A stretch of DNA of 64,000 nt from Nocardia rosealba (GTDB taxonomy: Bacteria; Actinomycetota; Actinomycetes; Mycobacteriales; Mycobacteriaceae), in contig NZ_JAIWNA010000001.1 of the NCBI RefSeq assembly GCF_020216065.1, positions 248,001 to 312,000 on the forward strand. The letters run 5' to 3'. The notes below the pieces were generated by a model. The model was not told where the DNA came from and made no database searches. It saw only the letters and a program-made list of their open reading frames with translations. Positions 1-8,928 of the stretch are shown here, piece by piece. How positions within the stretch are numbered: position 1 is the stretch's first letter; each line of letters begins with the position of its first letter. Both the position numbers and the translations under genes were made by a program.

Positions 1-2433
1 GGCCCGGTGGTGATCGCACTCGACCAGATCGATGCCGTGCTCGCGGAGTCGGCGGCGGGCGGCATCCGCGTGGCCCATCACGCGGACAGTTTGATGAAGC
101 TGCGGGAGGAGACGGTGCGCACCATCATCGTCGCCGCCTGCATCCCCTCCACCTGGCAGCGTCTGAAGGATCAGGGGCTGACCTCGTCGGCCGACCGGTT
201 CACCGAACTGTATCTGGACACCGCGCTACCGGGCGCCGAGGTGGCGGCGGCGGTTGTCGCCGGGCATCTCGCGGTGCAGTACGACGAGGTCGACTTCACG
301 CCGCCCTATCCGACCTGGCCGATCCGGCCGTCCGCCTTCGACACCGACGACGTGGCTCGCTCGACACCGCGCAAGCTGCTGCAGTCGGTGGCCGAGCACG
401 TAAGGACCTGCCTCGCCGACGAGCAGCTCCGTGAACTGGACGACTTCGCCGCGCTGGATCCCGATTCGGGGCCGAAGGTCCCCGCGGCACTCGCCGACCC
501 GAGCGTGTTCGACGCGCAGTACGCCGCCCTGCGGGCCGCCGCCGACATCACGGCGCCGCTCGACCCGGCCAGGGAGGACGAAATCATGGTCGGGTTGCTC
601 AACGCCGCCCTGCAGTGCTTCGTCCTGGAACGGGCCGACCGCGACGACCTGCGCATCGACGACGCGACCTCCACGGGCCGCGCGGTCCACGCCCGGCTGC
701 GTCGCACGATCGACCCGGTCCTCGAGGTGCAGGAGCATTGGAGTTTCCGGGCGATCGCGCACACGCACCACCTGGCTGTGCAGTCCCGGATGCGTTCGGC
801 CGTCGTCGAATCCGGCATCGAGGAGACCAACGATCTGCGTCACCTGACGATCCTGCGCAACATCCCGTACTCCAACGGGCCGAAAACCCGTGCGATGCTG
901 GACGACCTGCAGGCCGCCAACGGGACGACCCTGCCGATCGGCCAGGACGATCTGCGGACCTTCACCGCGTTGCAGCAGCTGATCGAGGACCCGAAGCCCG
1001 GTTTCGACGGCTGGCTGGTGCAGCGCGCGCCCGCCGGGCAGACGCAACTGTTCCGGCGGATCTTCGGTGACCTGCCCCAACCGGTCGACGGGCCGGTGCG
1101 ACCCCGAATGGATGAGGCCGAACCTCCTACCGCACAACCGGCTTCACCCAATGTCGCCAGCGGTCCCGACATTGCCATGGACGACTCTCGAACCGACGGG
1201 CCGACAATCGTTCTCGGGCGGGGACTCACCGACGACGCCACCTTCAGCATTCCGCTCGACCTCCTGCGCAAGCACCTCGTCTTGTTCGCGAGCAGCGGTT
1301 CGGGAAAGACCGTCCTGCTTCGGCGGCTGGTGGAAGAGGTCGCTCTGCAGGGTGTTTCGGCCATCGTGCTCGACGTCAACAACGACCTCTCGCGGCTCGG
1401 CGATGCGTGGGAGCAACCCCCGGCAGGCTGGGGGCCCGGTGATGCCGAGAAGGCGGCGCAGTACCTGGCCGAGACGGATGTCGTGGTGTGGACACCACGT
1501 CGCCAGGCGGGGCGGCCGCTGATCCTGAACCCGCTCCCGGATTTCGCAGCCGTGCGTGAGGATCCCGACGAACTGCGCACCGCGGTGGAGGTGGCGGCCG
1601 GTGATCTGCTGGCGCGCTCGGGAATCGCGCGGACCAAGGCGGCGCAGGCACGCGCGGTGCTGTTGCAGGCCCTCCTGCATTTCGCCCGGTCGGGTGAGCC
1701 GAAACTGGAGGGCCTGATCGCCCTGCTGTCGGACCTGCCCGACGGGGTGAGCCGGGTCCGCAACGCGGCCGCGCTCGCGGCCGAAATGGCCGACGGACTC
1801 ACGGTTTCCATGATCAACGATCCGCTGTTCGGTGGCGATGGTGAACCGGTGGATCCCGGCGTGCTGCTCACCCCGGCACCGGGCAAGCGCGCGCGGGTGT
1901 CGGTGATCAGCTGTGTCGGTCTGCCCGACACCGATCAGCGGGCCAGATTCATCAGCCAGCTCCAGGTTGCGCTCTTCACCTACTTCAAGACCAACCCGGC
2001 CGGTGATCGACCGCTCGGTGCCCTGCTCGTGCTCGACGAGGCGCAGATGCTCGCGCCTTCGGGTAAGAGCACACCCGCCTCGGCCAGCACCCTCATGCTC
2101 GCCGCGCAGGCACGCAAGTACGGGCTCGGCATCGCCTACGCCACCCAGGCACCGAAAGGCCTGGACAACAAGGTGGTCGGCAATACCGCGATCCAGTTCT
2201 TCGGGCGGTTGGGGACGGCGGCGCAGATCCAGGCGGCGAAGGGTATCGCCGCCACCTGGGGTGGGAATGTGGACGATATCGGTCATCTGAAGACCGGCCA
2301 GTTCTACGGTGCCAGTGAAGGCCGGTCGTTCCGCAAGCTGGCCACGCCCCTGTGCTTGAGCCATCATCCGCCGAGTCCGCCGATCGAAACGGATGTGCTC
2401 GAGCGTGCCCGCCGCGGTCGCGAGCAGCCGTAG
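1..2433 (+). CDS. HerA/FtsK-like ATPase fused to an upstream AAA-like domain (5' partial)
   Basis: The reading frame is open to the left edge, so the true start lies outside the window. The first visible residues (VVIALDQIDAV) look like the Walker B strand of one P-loop domain, followed by a sensor-like strand (RTIIVAACIPSTW). A second NTPase lies further on: Walker A ASSGSGKT at about residues 428-435 and Walker B LLVLDEAQM near 675, then a HerA/VirD4-like stretch ending in QARKYGLGIAYATQ. The product is therefore a large double-NTPase protein of the HerA/DUF853 type, probably a DNA-translocating motor. Such fusions occur in DNA-processing and phage-defence loci, but the partners that would settle this lie upstream. 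The next gene converges on it with a 6-base gap. Confidence 0.8.
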   Translation, partial: GPVVIALDQIDAVLAESAAGGIRVAHHADSLMKLREETVRTIIVAACIPSTWQRLKDQGLTSSADRFTELYLDTALPGAEVAAAVVAGHLAVQYDEVDFTPPYPTWPIRPSAFDTDDVARSTPRKLLQSVAEHVRTCLADEQLRELDDFAALDPDSGPKVPAALADPSVFDAQYAALRAAADITAPLDPAREDEIMVGLLNAALQCFVLERADRDDLRIDDATSTGRAVHARLRRTIDPVLEVQEHWSFRAIAHTHHLAVQSRMRSAVVESGIEETNDLRHLTILRNIPYSNGPKTRAMLDDLQAANGTTLPIGQDDLRTFTALQQLIEDPKPGFDGWLVQRAPAGQTQLFRRIFGDLPQPVDGPVRPRMDEAEPPTAQPASPNVASGPDIAMDDSRTDGPTIVLGRGLTDDATFSIPLDLLRKHLVLFASSGSGKTVLLRRLVEEVALQGVSAIVLDVNNDLSRLGDAWEQPPAGWGPGDAEKAAQYLAETDVVVWTPRRQAGRPLILNPLPDFAAVREDPDELRTAVEVAAGDLLARSGIARTKAAQARAVLLQALLHFARSGEPKLEGLIALLSDLPDGVSRVRNAAALAAEMADGLTVSMINDPLFGGDGEPVDPGVLLTPAPGKRARVSVISCVGLPDTDQRARFISQLQVALFTYFKTNPAGDRPLGALLVLDEAQMLAPSGKSTPASASTLMLAAQARKYGLGIAYATQAPKGLDNKVVGNTAIQFFGRLGTAAQIQAAKGIAATWGGNVDDIGHLKTGQFYGASEGRSFRKLATPLCLSHHPPSPPIETDVLERARRGREQP

Positions 2434-2439
2434 CCCGGG

Positions 2440-3171
2440 TCAGTGGCTCAGTGCCGACACCACGAACATCGCGCCGACTCCGAGGATGGTGAGGAAGAGG
2501 GTCAGGCGGGAGGGGTGTTCGGCGTGGGCTTCGGGGAGGATGTCGGCGGTGGCGAGGTAGAGGAGGAAGCCGGCGAAGTAGCCGAGGTAGAGGCCTATCC
2601 ATTGTTCGGGGACGTGGATGAGGGTGCCGAGGACGGCGCCTACCACGGGGGCGAGGGCGTCGAGGGCCAGGAGGGTGATGGCGCGTTTGCGGGCGTGGCC
2701 GTAGAGGGTGGGGATGGTGAAGGTGTTGAAGCCGTCGGCGAAGTCGTGGCAGATGACCGCGATGGCTACCGACAGGCCGACGGTGGCGCCCGCCTGGTAA
2801 CCGATGCCGATGCCGAAACCGTCGAGGGTGCTGTGGAAGATCAGGCCCATCGCGGCGAGCAGGCCGACGGATTCGAAACCGTGGTGGTGCGAACCGAATT
2901 CGTCCTCGTGGCCGGTGTGGATGGCCACCGCGCGTTCGATGATGTGCAGGCTCATGAACCCGACAACCGCCGCGATCAGCGCCACCGGCACACCGAACGC
3001 CTCGTCGGGTGACTGCTCGAGGGCCTCGGGGATCAGGTCGAACGCCACCAGGCCGAGCATCACCCCGGCCGCGAGACCGAGGACCAGGTGCTTGCGGTCG
3101 CCGATACGCATGGCGACGAAACCACCGAACAGGGTGGACAGCATGGAGACCACAGACAACAGAATTGCCAT
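2440..3171 (-). CDS. ZIP family divalent metal transporter
   Basis: A 243-residue, strongly hydrophobic protein of the ZIP (GufA-like) family, which moves Zn2+ or related divalent metals into the cytoplasm. The two signature transmembrane helices carry the expected metal ligands: HSTLDGFGIG in helix 4 and CHDFADGFNTF in helix 5. A His-rich loop precedes helix 4 (HTGHEDEFGSHHHG), as is usual for the variable cytoplasmic loop. Translation starts at ATG. The upstream gene, an AI-2E family permease, ends 9 bases before this start on the same strand, so the two are probably co-transcribed. The metal preference cannot be read from the sequence. Confidence 0.85.
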   Translation of the reverse strand: MAILLSVVSMLSTLFGGFVAMRIGDRKHLVLGLAAGVMLGLVAFDLIPEALEQSPDEAFGVPVALIAAVVGFMSLHIIERAVAIHTGHEDEFGSHHHGFESVGLLAAMGLIFHSTLDGFGIGIGYQAGATVGLSVAIAVICHDFADGFNTFTIPTLYGHARKRAITLLALDALAPVVGAVLGTLIHVPEQWIGLYLGYFAGFLLYLATADILPEAHAEHPSRLTLFLTILGVGAMFVVSALSH

Positions 3172-3180
3172 GGTGCGGGC

Positions 3181-4380
3181 CTATTCGTCGGCGGTTCGGT
3201 CGGGCTCGACGGGTGTCTTCGTCCGGGGTCTGGGGAACCACCGGCGCTTCTGCTTCGGCGGTGGCCCGGCTTCTTCGGTCACCTGATACCGCCGGACGTA
3301 GGCCCCGGCGAATCCTTGCAGCGTTGCGGTGACCGGGATCGCGAGCAGGGCACCGGTCGGCCCGAGCAGCGCCGCACCCGCGATCACCGCCCCGAACGCC
3401 ACCGCCGGATGCATGTCGAGGGTGGTCGCGGTGATCCGTGGCTGCAGCACATAGTTCTCGAACTGCTGATACGCCACGATGAACAGCAGGATCCACAGCG
3501 CGGTGATCGGGTCGTGCACCAGCGCGACCAGCACCGGAAGGGCACCGGCGAGATAGGTTCCGACGGTCGGGATGAACTGCGAGACCACACCCACCCAGAG
3601 CGCCAGCGCGAACGCCGAGGGCACATCGAACACCCGCAGCGCCACATAGTGCGCGATCGCCGAGCACAGCGCGAGCAACGCACGCGAGTAGATGTAGCCG
3701 CCGGTCTTCTCCACCGCGATATCCCAGGCGCGCAACACATGTTTCTGCTGACGCGGCGGCAGGAGCGAACACACCCAGGTGCGGAAGCGCGGCCCGTCGG
3801 CGGCGAAATAGAACGTGAACAGCAGCACCCCGAGCAGCTGGAACAGCGCACCGATCGCGACTGTGCCGATGCCCCAGACGTTTCCGGCCAGACCCACGAG
3901 GTAGCCCTCGATGGTGGAGCTCCACTCGGTGGCGTATTTGGTGAGGTCGGCGCCGGACAGGTCCTGGTCGAAGGTGCGGTTGATCCAGTCGACCAGGTCC
4001 TGGATGTAGCCGGGGGCGTCCTGCACGAGCATGGTGACCTGGTCGATGAGCAGCGCGCCGAGCGTCCCGAAGAACGCCACCATCACCACCAGCACGACGA
4101 GGAACACCGCCCCGGTGCCCGCACCGCGTGGAATGCCGTGCCGGGCAAGCCAATTCACCGCTGGTTCGATGGCGAAGGCCAGGAACAGCGACACCAGCAG
4201 GATGGTCAGCAGCCCCTGCAGCTTGCCGAGCACCCAGAAGCCCGCGATCAGGACGACGAGGGCGAGGGCGGTGTAGAGCAGGGCGCGCGGGAACCAGCTG
4301 GGCGGGGTCCGCACCGTCCAGGTGATCGGCAGGGCGCCCACCGCGGTCGGTGTGTCCGGGCGCGTATCGTCGTCGGCCAC
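3181..4380 (-). CDS. AI-2E family (PerM-like) transporter
   Basis: A 399-residue integral membrane protein of the AI-2E/PerM family. After a short N-terminal cytoplasmic segment come paired helices (ALALVVLIAGFWVLG, LLTILLVSLFLAFAIEPAVNWL), a soluble central loop, then the family C-terminal helices with LWVGVVSQFIPTVGTYLAG and the PRITATTLDMHPAVAFGAVIAGAALLGPTGALLAIP-type region that is typical of the group. The C-terminus is basic and Pro-rich. The GTG start follows a 36-base gap from the upstream alcohol dehydrogenase gene on the same strand. Family members export small molecules or act as Na+/H+ antiporters; the actual substrate here is unknown. Confidence 0.85.
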   Translation of the reverse strand: MADDDTRPDTPTAVGALPITWTVRTPPSWFPRALLYTALALVVLIAGFWVLGKLQGLLTILLVSLFLAFAIEPAVNWLARHGIPRGAGTGAVFLVVLVVMVAFFGTLGALLIDQVTMLVQDAPGYIQDLVDWINRTFDQDLSGADLTKYATEWSSTIEGYLVGLAGNVWGIGTVAIGALFQLLGVLLFTFYFAADGPRFRTWVCSLLPPRQQKHVLRAWDIAVEKTGGYIYSRALLALCSAIAHYVALRVFDVPSAFALALWVGVVSQFIPTVGTYLAGALPVLVALVHDPITALWILLFIVAYQQFENYVLQPRITATTLDMHPAVAFGAVIAGAALLGPTGALLAIPVTATLQGFAGAYVRRYQVTEEAGPPPKQKRRWFPRPRTKTPVEPDRTADE

Positions 4381-4416
4381 GACGTCACGGTACCCGGCGG
4401 TGGGCGCCCTACCGGC

Positions 4417-5469
4417 TCAGATGGACGCGGTGTCGATCACGAACCGGTACTGCACATCGCTGGCGACGACCCGGTCGTAGGCGGAATCGATGTCGTCGGC
4501 GGAGATGAGCTCGATCTCGGCGCCGATGCCGTGCGAGGCACAGAAATTCAGCATCTCCTGGGTCTGCGCGAGCCCGCCGATCATCGAACCCGACAGGGAG
4601 CGGCGGAAACCGGCCAGATTACGGCCGGTGACGCTCATCGGCTTCTCCGGCAGACCGAGGATCACCAGGGTGCCGTCGAGGGCGAGCAGCCGCAGGTAGT
4701 TATCGATGGGCAGGTCGGCCGAGACGGTGTTGATGATGAGGTCGAACTCGCCGCGCAGCCTGCGGAAAGTCTCCTTGTCGCTGGTGGCGTAGTAGTTCGT
4801 GGCGCCCATGCGCAGGCCGTCGTCGCGCTTGCGCAGCGACTGGCTCAGCACTGTCACCTCGGCACCGAGCGCGGCGGCGATCTTCACCCCGACGTGCCCG
4901 AGCCCGCCCATGCCGATGATCGCGACCTTCTTGCCGGGGCCCGCGCCCCAGTGGCGTAACGGCGAATACAGGGTGATGCCCGCGCACAGCAACGGTGCGG
5001 CGACGTCGAGGCCGATGCCCTCGGGAATGCCGACGACGAACTTCTCGTCGACGACGATGTGGGTGGAGTACCCGCCCATGGTGTACCCGCCGGGCTGGAC
5101 CTCCTCGGGGACGGGGTTGTTGTAGGTCCAGGTCGCGCCCTTGGCGCAGTACTGCTCCTCACCGGCCAGGCACGGCGCGCATTTGCCGCACGAATTCACC
5201 AGACAGCCCACCCCGACGCGGTCGCCCACCTGGTACTTGCGCACCGACGACCCGACCGCGCTGACGATGCCCGCGATCTCGTGCCCCGGCACGCACGGGT
5301 ACCGCGCGCCACCCCATTCGTTGCGTGCGGTGTGGATGTCGGAGTGGCAGATGCCCGCGAATTTGATGTCGATCGCGACATCGTCGGGTCCGAGCGCACG
5401 GCGTTCGATCGCGACCTTCTCGAAGGAACCGTCGGCGGACGGCAGGGCATAGGCGGCAGCGGTGCTCAT
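4417..5469 (-). CDS. Zinc-dependent NAD(P)-dependent alcohol dehydrogenase
   Basis: A medium-chain zinc alcohol dehydrogenase of 350 residues, close to the cinnamyl-alcohol dehydrogenase (YahK/AdhC) branch. Catalytic zinc ligands are visible in [12 protein letters not shown] (Cys about 41) and in VPGHEIAG. The structural zinc lobe has the spaced cysteines of [15 protein letters not shown]. The Rossmann fold follows with [13 protein letters not shown]. The frame continues upstream, but the ATG chosen gives [10 protein letters not shown], a normal N-terminus for the family; sequence further upstream is low-quality coding. It probably reduces aldehydes with NADPH. It is divergent from the serine protease gene, sharing a roughly 120-base promoter region. 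Confidence 0.88.
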   Translation of the reverse strand: MSTAAAYALPSADGSFEKVAIERRALGPDDVAIDIKFAGICHSDIHTARNEWGGARYPCVPGHEIAGIVSAVGSSVRKYQVGDRVGVGCLVNSCGKCAPCLAGEEQYCAKGATWTYNNPVPEEVQPGGYTMGGYSTHIVVDEKFVVGIPEGIGLDVAAPLLCAGITLYSPLRHWGAGPGKKVAIIGMGGLGHVGVKIAAALGAEVTVLSQSLRKRDDGLRMGATNYYATSDKETFRRLRGEFDLIINTVSADLPIDNYLRLLALDGTLVILGLPEKPMSVTGRNLAGFRRSLSGSMIGGLAQTQEMLNFCASHGIGAEIELISADDIDSAYDRVVASDVQYRFVIDTASI

Positions 5470-5587
5470 GGGTATATGCCTACCGCTGCATACGAGGTTT
5501 GCCAACCGCCGCGTACCGGATGTCGATCGGGCCGGACCCGAGCCGGGGGACAATGGGAAGGGTCGGCCCGCGAGAGAGGACGTGCGC

Positions 5588-6667
5588 GTGCAACGTGGAT
5601 CACGGGTGCTCATGGCGCTGGTCGTCGCGCTGCTCGCCCTCGGCGGTGTCCTCGGATATCGCGGTGAGCTGGGGCTCGAGCGGGCCGCCCCGCAGGAATT
5701 CGTCGCGGCCACGCCTGCGCCCGTGCCGCTGGATCCGGGCCTGGTCGCCGCGCAGGTGCAGCCCGCGCTGGTCAATATCTCGGTCGACGCGAGCCGGTTC
5801 GGAACCGCGGCCGCCGGCTCGGGCATCGTGCTCACCGGCGACGGGCAGATCCTCACCAGCCACCACGTCATCAAGGGCGCCGAGGACGTGTCGGTCACCG
5901 ACGTGGGTACCGGTCTGCGCTACCCGGCCACCGTGCTCGGTTACGACTCGAGCGCCGACGTCGCCCTGCTGGCGCTGGCGGGCGCCTCGGGGTTGCCGAC
6001 CGCGCGGATCGGTTCCTCGGCCGGGCTGCGGTTACGTCAGGATGTGCTCGCCATCGGCGACGCGGGCGGCGACGGTGGCGAGCAGACCTCGGTGGCCGGT
6101 CCGATCACCGACCTGGACGCCAGCATCGTCGCGATGAACTCCGCGGACCTGAGCCGCAAATCGTTGCGCGGGATGGTGGAGATCGCGGCACCGGTGGTGG
6201 GTGGGCAGTCCGGTGGGGCGCTGGCCGACGGCACGGGCGCGGTGGTCGGCGTCATCACCGCCGCCTCCGGCGATCGCGGCACGCAGGACCGGCAGCCCAA
6301 ACCGGCGCACGGTTACGCGGTGCCCATCGACACGGCCATGCGGATCGTCGCCCAGATCCGCTCGGGCACGCCGACCGACAGCGTGCACATCGGCCCGACC
6401 GCCACCCTCGGCGTGCAGATCGTCGACGCGAAACCGGCGGGCGCGCGGGTCGACTGGGCCTTCTTCGGGCAACCGGCCCGCGCCGCCGGGATCAGTGACG
6501 GTGACGTGGTGACCGCCGTCGACGGTGCGTCGATCACCACCGCCCGGGCGCTGAGCGCGGCCATCGGCAGGCGCAAACCGGGCGACGTGGTCCGCCTCGA
6601 TGTCACCGCGCCCGACGGCAGCACCCGCGTCGTCGACGTGGTGCTCGCCGAAGGCACGCCCAACTAG
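5588..6667 (+). CDS. Secreted trypsin-like serine protease with PDZ domain (HtrA/MarP-like)
   Basis: An exported, membrane-anchored S1C-type protease of 359 residues. A hydrophobic N-terminal segment ([20 protein letters not shown]) acts as signal anchor. The catalytic triad can be read as His in [11 protein letters not shown], Asp in [10 protein letters not shown] and Ser in [10 protein letters not shown]-terminal PDZ domain follows ([17 protein letters not shown]). GTG at 5588 is chosen because GAGAGAGGA ends 7 bases before it; a GTG at 5582 would leave no spacing. It probably handles misfolded or damaged extracytoplasmic proteins. Its stop overlaps the stop of the convergent VKOR gene by 4 bases, next to the disulfide-forming DsbA-VKOR pair. 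Confidence 0.87.
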   Translation: MQRGSRVLMALVVALLALGGVLGYRGELGLERAAPQEFVAATPAPVPLDPGLVAAQVQPALVNISVDASRFGTAAAGSGIVLTGDGQILTSHHVIKGAEDVSVTDVGTGLRYPATVLGYDSSADVALLALAGASGLPTARIGSSAGLRLRQDVLAIGDAGGDGGEQTSVAGPITDLDASIVAMNSADLSRKSLRGMVEIAAPVVGGQSGGALADGTGAVVGVITAASGDRGTQDRQPKPAHGYAVPIDTAMRIVAQIRSGTPTDSVHIGPTATLGVQIVDAKPAGARVDWAFFGQPARAAGISDGDVVTAVDGASITTARALSAAIGRRKPGDVVRLDVTAPDGSTRVVDVVLAEGTPN

Positions 6668-7230
6668 ACCTTGCTCAGCCAGTAGTCCTGGAACTTCAGG
6701 AACATCAGCAGCAGCACCACGGCGTAGAACACGACGACGAGCGTCCAGCGCCACTCGGCCAGGATTCCCATCGGCCCACGCGAGCCACCCCAGGTCTCCT
6801 GGGTGGCCACCGCGAACAGCACCGGCACCGCCACCCACACCACCATGCAGTACGGGCACAGTGCGTTGATGCGGTACAGGCTCTGGAAGATCAGCCAGCA
6901 GATCGCGGCGACACCGAGGACCGTACCGCCCCAGAGCGAACCCCAGATCCAGCGCGGGAAACCCACACCGATCACCGAGAGCACGCCGAGGGTCACCACC
7001 ACCGAGAACCCGACGATGCCGATGATCGGATTCGGGAAGCCGAACACGGCGGCCTGCTGCGTCTGCATGATCGATCCGCACGACAGCACCGAGTCGAAGT
7101 TGCACGAGGCCATGTAGGTGGGATCGGTGAACAGCTTGAACCGTTCGACGGTGAGCGTGCACGACGCCAGCCACCCGGCCAGCCCGGCGATCAGCAGCAG
7201 CCAGGCCGAGCGTGCCGACGCGGTGATCAC
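6664..7230 (-). CDS. Vitamin K epoxide reductase (VKOR) family membrane protein
   Basis: A 188-residue polytopic membrane protein that regenerates oxidised DsbA-like thioredoxins by passing electrons to a quinone. The key cysteines are all present: Cys43 and Cys51 in the periplasm-facing loop (SCNFDSVLSC) and the active-site pair CPYC at about 125-128, beside the quinone. At least four transmembrane helices are visible. The start overlaps the stop of the DsbA-like gene by 4 bases, so the two are translationally coupled. M. tuberculosis has the same pair (Rv2968c/Rv2969c, recalled). This neighbour supports oxidative folding of exported proteins as the role. Confidence 0.9.
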   Translation of the reverse strand: MITASARSAWLLLIAGLAGWLASCTLTVERFKLFTDPTYMASCNFDSVLSCGSIMQTQQAAVFGFPNPIIGIVGFSVVVTLGVLSVIGVGFPRWIWGSLWGGTVLGVAAICWLIFQSLYRINALCPYCMVVWVAVPVLFAVATQETWGGSRGPMGILAEWRWTLVVVFYAVVLLLMFLKFQDYWLSKV

Positions 7231-7991
7231 TTGGCCGCGTCGGCGATCACGGACGCCAGGCCGTCTTCGGTGTAGACGGCGTTGCTCTCGATCAGCTCAC
7301 CGTTGACGAAGACCGACGGTGTGCCCTTGAGCCCGCTGGTCAGCAGGGTCTGGGTGGTCTTGGCGAGGGGGTCGGCCATGGCCTTGTCGTTGATGCAGGT
7401 GGCCACGGCCGGATCGGTGTACCCGGTCTCGTCGGCGATGGCCACGAGCTGCTCGTTGCTCAGGCCCGCGCCGCCCTCGGCGGGCTGGCGGTGGAACATC
7501 AGCTGCAGCCAGGTGGGGAACTTGTTCGCGTCCGAGCGGGCCACGCAGTAGGCGGCGTTGCCCGCGCGCGAGGAGTACTGGTTCGTCGAGGCCTTGTCGA
7601 GGAAGGAGATGATCTGGTACTCGACCGACGCGGTGCCCTCGGCCGCGGCCTTGGCCAGGGCGAGGCCGTTGGCGGTCTCGAACTGCTTGCAGGCCGGGCA
7701 CTGCAGGTCTGCGACGACGCGCACCTTCACCTTGGCGTCGGGGTTGCCGATCAGCACGCTGCCCGACGGGGTGACCGTGCCGACGGTCGCGGGCAGCGTT
7801 GGCAGTCCCTCGGCCGCCGTGGAACCGCTGCCGCCGCTGGTGTCGGAATCGGACCGGTTCATCGCGATACCGATGCCGATCGCCGCGACCAGCGCCACCA
7901 GCACCGCTGCGACACCGACCTGGATCGCCAGCTTGCGCTTCTTGTCGGCGGCCTCTGCCGCCGCAAGCGGATTCTTGCTGCCCGTGCTCAC
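7227..7991 (-). CDS. Membrane-anchored DsbA-like thioredoxin-fold oxidoreductase
   Basis: A 254-residue disulfide oxidoreductase. After a short basic cytoplasmic tail there is one transmembrane helix (about residues 22-43), a Ser/Gly-rich linker, and a DsbA-type thioredoxin fold with the active site CPAC at about 98-101 and the cis-proline loop GTPSVFVNG near the end. It should introduce disulfides into exported proteins and be reoxidised by the coupled downstream VKOR. The GTG at 7991 (MSTGSKNPLAAAEAADKKRK) is preferred because AAAGG lies about 11 bases upstream. In-frame GTGs at 8000 and 8024 are possible alternatives, and the true start is not certain. Confidence 0.88.
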   Translation of the reverse strand: MSTGSKNPLAAAEAADKKRKLAIQVGVAAVLVALVAAIGIGIAMNRSDSDTSGGSGSTAAEGLPTLPATVGTVTPSGSVLIGNPDAKVKVRVVADLQCPACKQFETANGLALAKAAAEGTASVEYQIISFLDKASTNQYSSRAGNAAYCVARSDANKFPTWLQLMFHRQPAEGGAGLSNEQLVAIADETGYTDPAVATCINDKAMADPLAKTTQTLLTSGLKGTPSVFVNGELIESNAVYTEDGLASVIADAAK

Positions 7992-8067
7992 CGTTGTCAC
8001 ACGCCTTTCGCTCGTCTGCTCCACGACATCATGCGGGCCGAACCTGAGAGTTTGTTCAAAGACAGGG

Positions 8068-8913
8068 TCAGGACTGATCGAGCAGGCGCAGCTGTTCGGC
8101 CACGTCGAAATTCGCGCCGGGCCAGTCCAGGTTCAGGCCGGTGAGCGCGTCGATCAGTAGTTCGGTGACAGCCAGCCGCGAATACCATTTCTGATCGGCG
8201 GGCAGCACGTACCACGGAGCGTAATCGGTATTCGTGCGATCGAGAACGGCCTGGTAGGCCTTCTGGTATTCGGGCCAGAAGGCGCGTTCGGTGATGTCGG
8301 CCGGGTTGAACTTCCAGTACTTGTCCGGTCGTTCCAGGCGGGCGCGCAGCCTGCGCTTCTGTTCGTCGAGGGAGACGAACATGGCGACCTTGACGATGGT
8401 CGTCCCGGAGTCGGCGACCTCTTTCTCGAAGGCGTTGATCTTGTCGTAGCGCTGCTCCCATTCGGCCTGCGGTACCAGGCCGTGCACCCGGACAACCAGC
8501 ACGTCCTCGTAGTGGGAGCGGTCGAAGACGCCGAGCTGGCCGGGAGCGGGCAGGCGTTTGCGGATGCGCCACAGGAAGTCGTGCGCCCGCTCCTCCTCGG
8601 TGGGCACCCCGAAGGAGGCGTGGTCGACGCCTTGTGGGTCGACCGAACCGATCACGTGCCGCACGATGCCGCCCTTACCCGCGGTGTCCATGCCCTGCAG
8701 GATCAGCAGCACCCGGCGGTCACCACCGGTGCGTCCGTGCGCGAACAGCTTCTCCTGCAACACCGACAGCACCTCGCCGCGTTCGGGCAGCATCGACTTG
8801 CCCAGCTGCTTGCCGCCGAGGAAACCGGGCGTGGCCGAGGTGTCGATATCGGCGACGCGCAGCCCGTCGGCGCGCAGGGCGGTGGTGACGGGCTCGGTCC
8901 ACAGATTCGCCAT
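8068..8913 (-). CDS. ppk2: Polyphosphate kinase 2 (PPK2)
   Basis: A 281-residue PPK2 family protein that uses inorganic polyphosphate to phosphorylate nucleotides, or the reverse. The P-loop QGMDTAGKGG is at about residues 73-82, followed by IVRHVIGSVDPQGV. The Walker B-like VFDRSHYEDVLVVRVH is near 129-144, and the basic lid segment is QKRRLRARLERPDKYWKF. The length and single kinase domain fit class I or III PPK2 enzymes, which mainly use nucleoside diphosphates, but the class cannot be fixed by eye. ATG at 8913 is used; another in-frame ATG lies 6 bases upstream-adjacent. It stands between an unrelated symporter gene and the DsbA gene. Confidence 0.88.
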   Translation of the reverse strand: MANLWTEPVTTALRADGLRVADIDTSATPGFLGGKQLGKSMLPERGEVLSVLQEKLFAHGRTGGDRRVLLILQGMDTAGKGGIVRHVIGSVDPQGVDHASFGVPTEEERAHDFLWRIRKRLPAPGQLGVFDRSHYEDVLVVRVHGLVPQAEWEQRYDKINAFEKEVADSGTTIVKVAMFVSLDEQKRRLRARLERPDKYWKFNPADITERAFWPEYQKAYQAVLDRTNTDYAPWYVLPADQKWYSRLAVTELLIDALTGLNLDWPGANFDVAEQLRLLDQS

Positions 8914-8928
8914 CAGCCATGCCTACCA

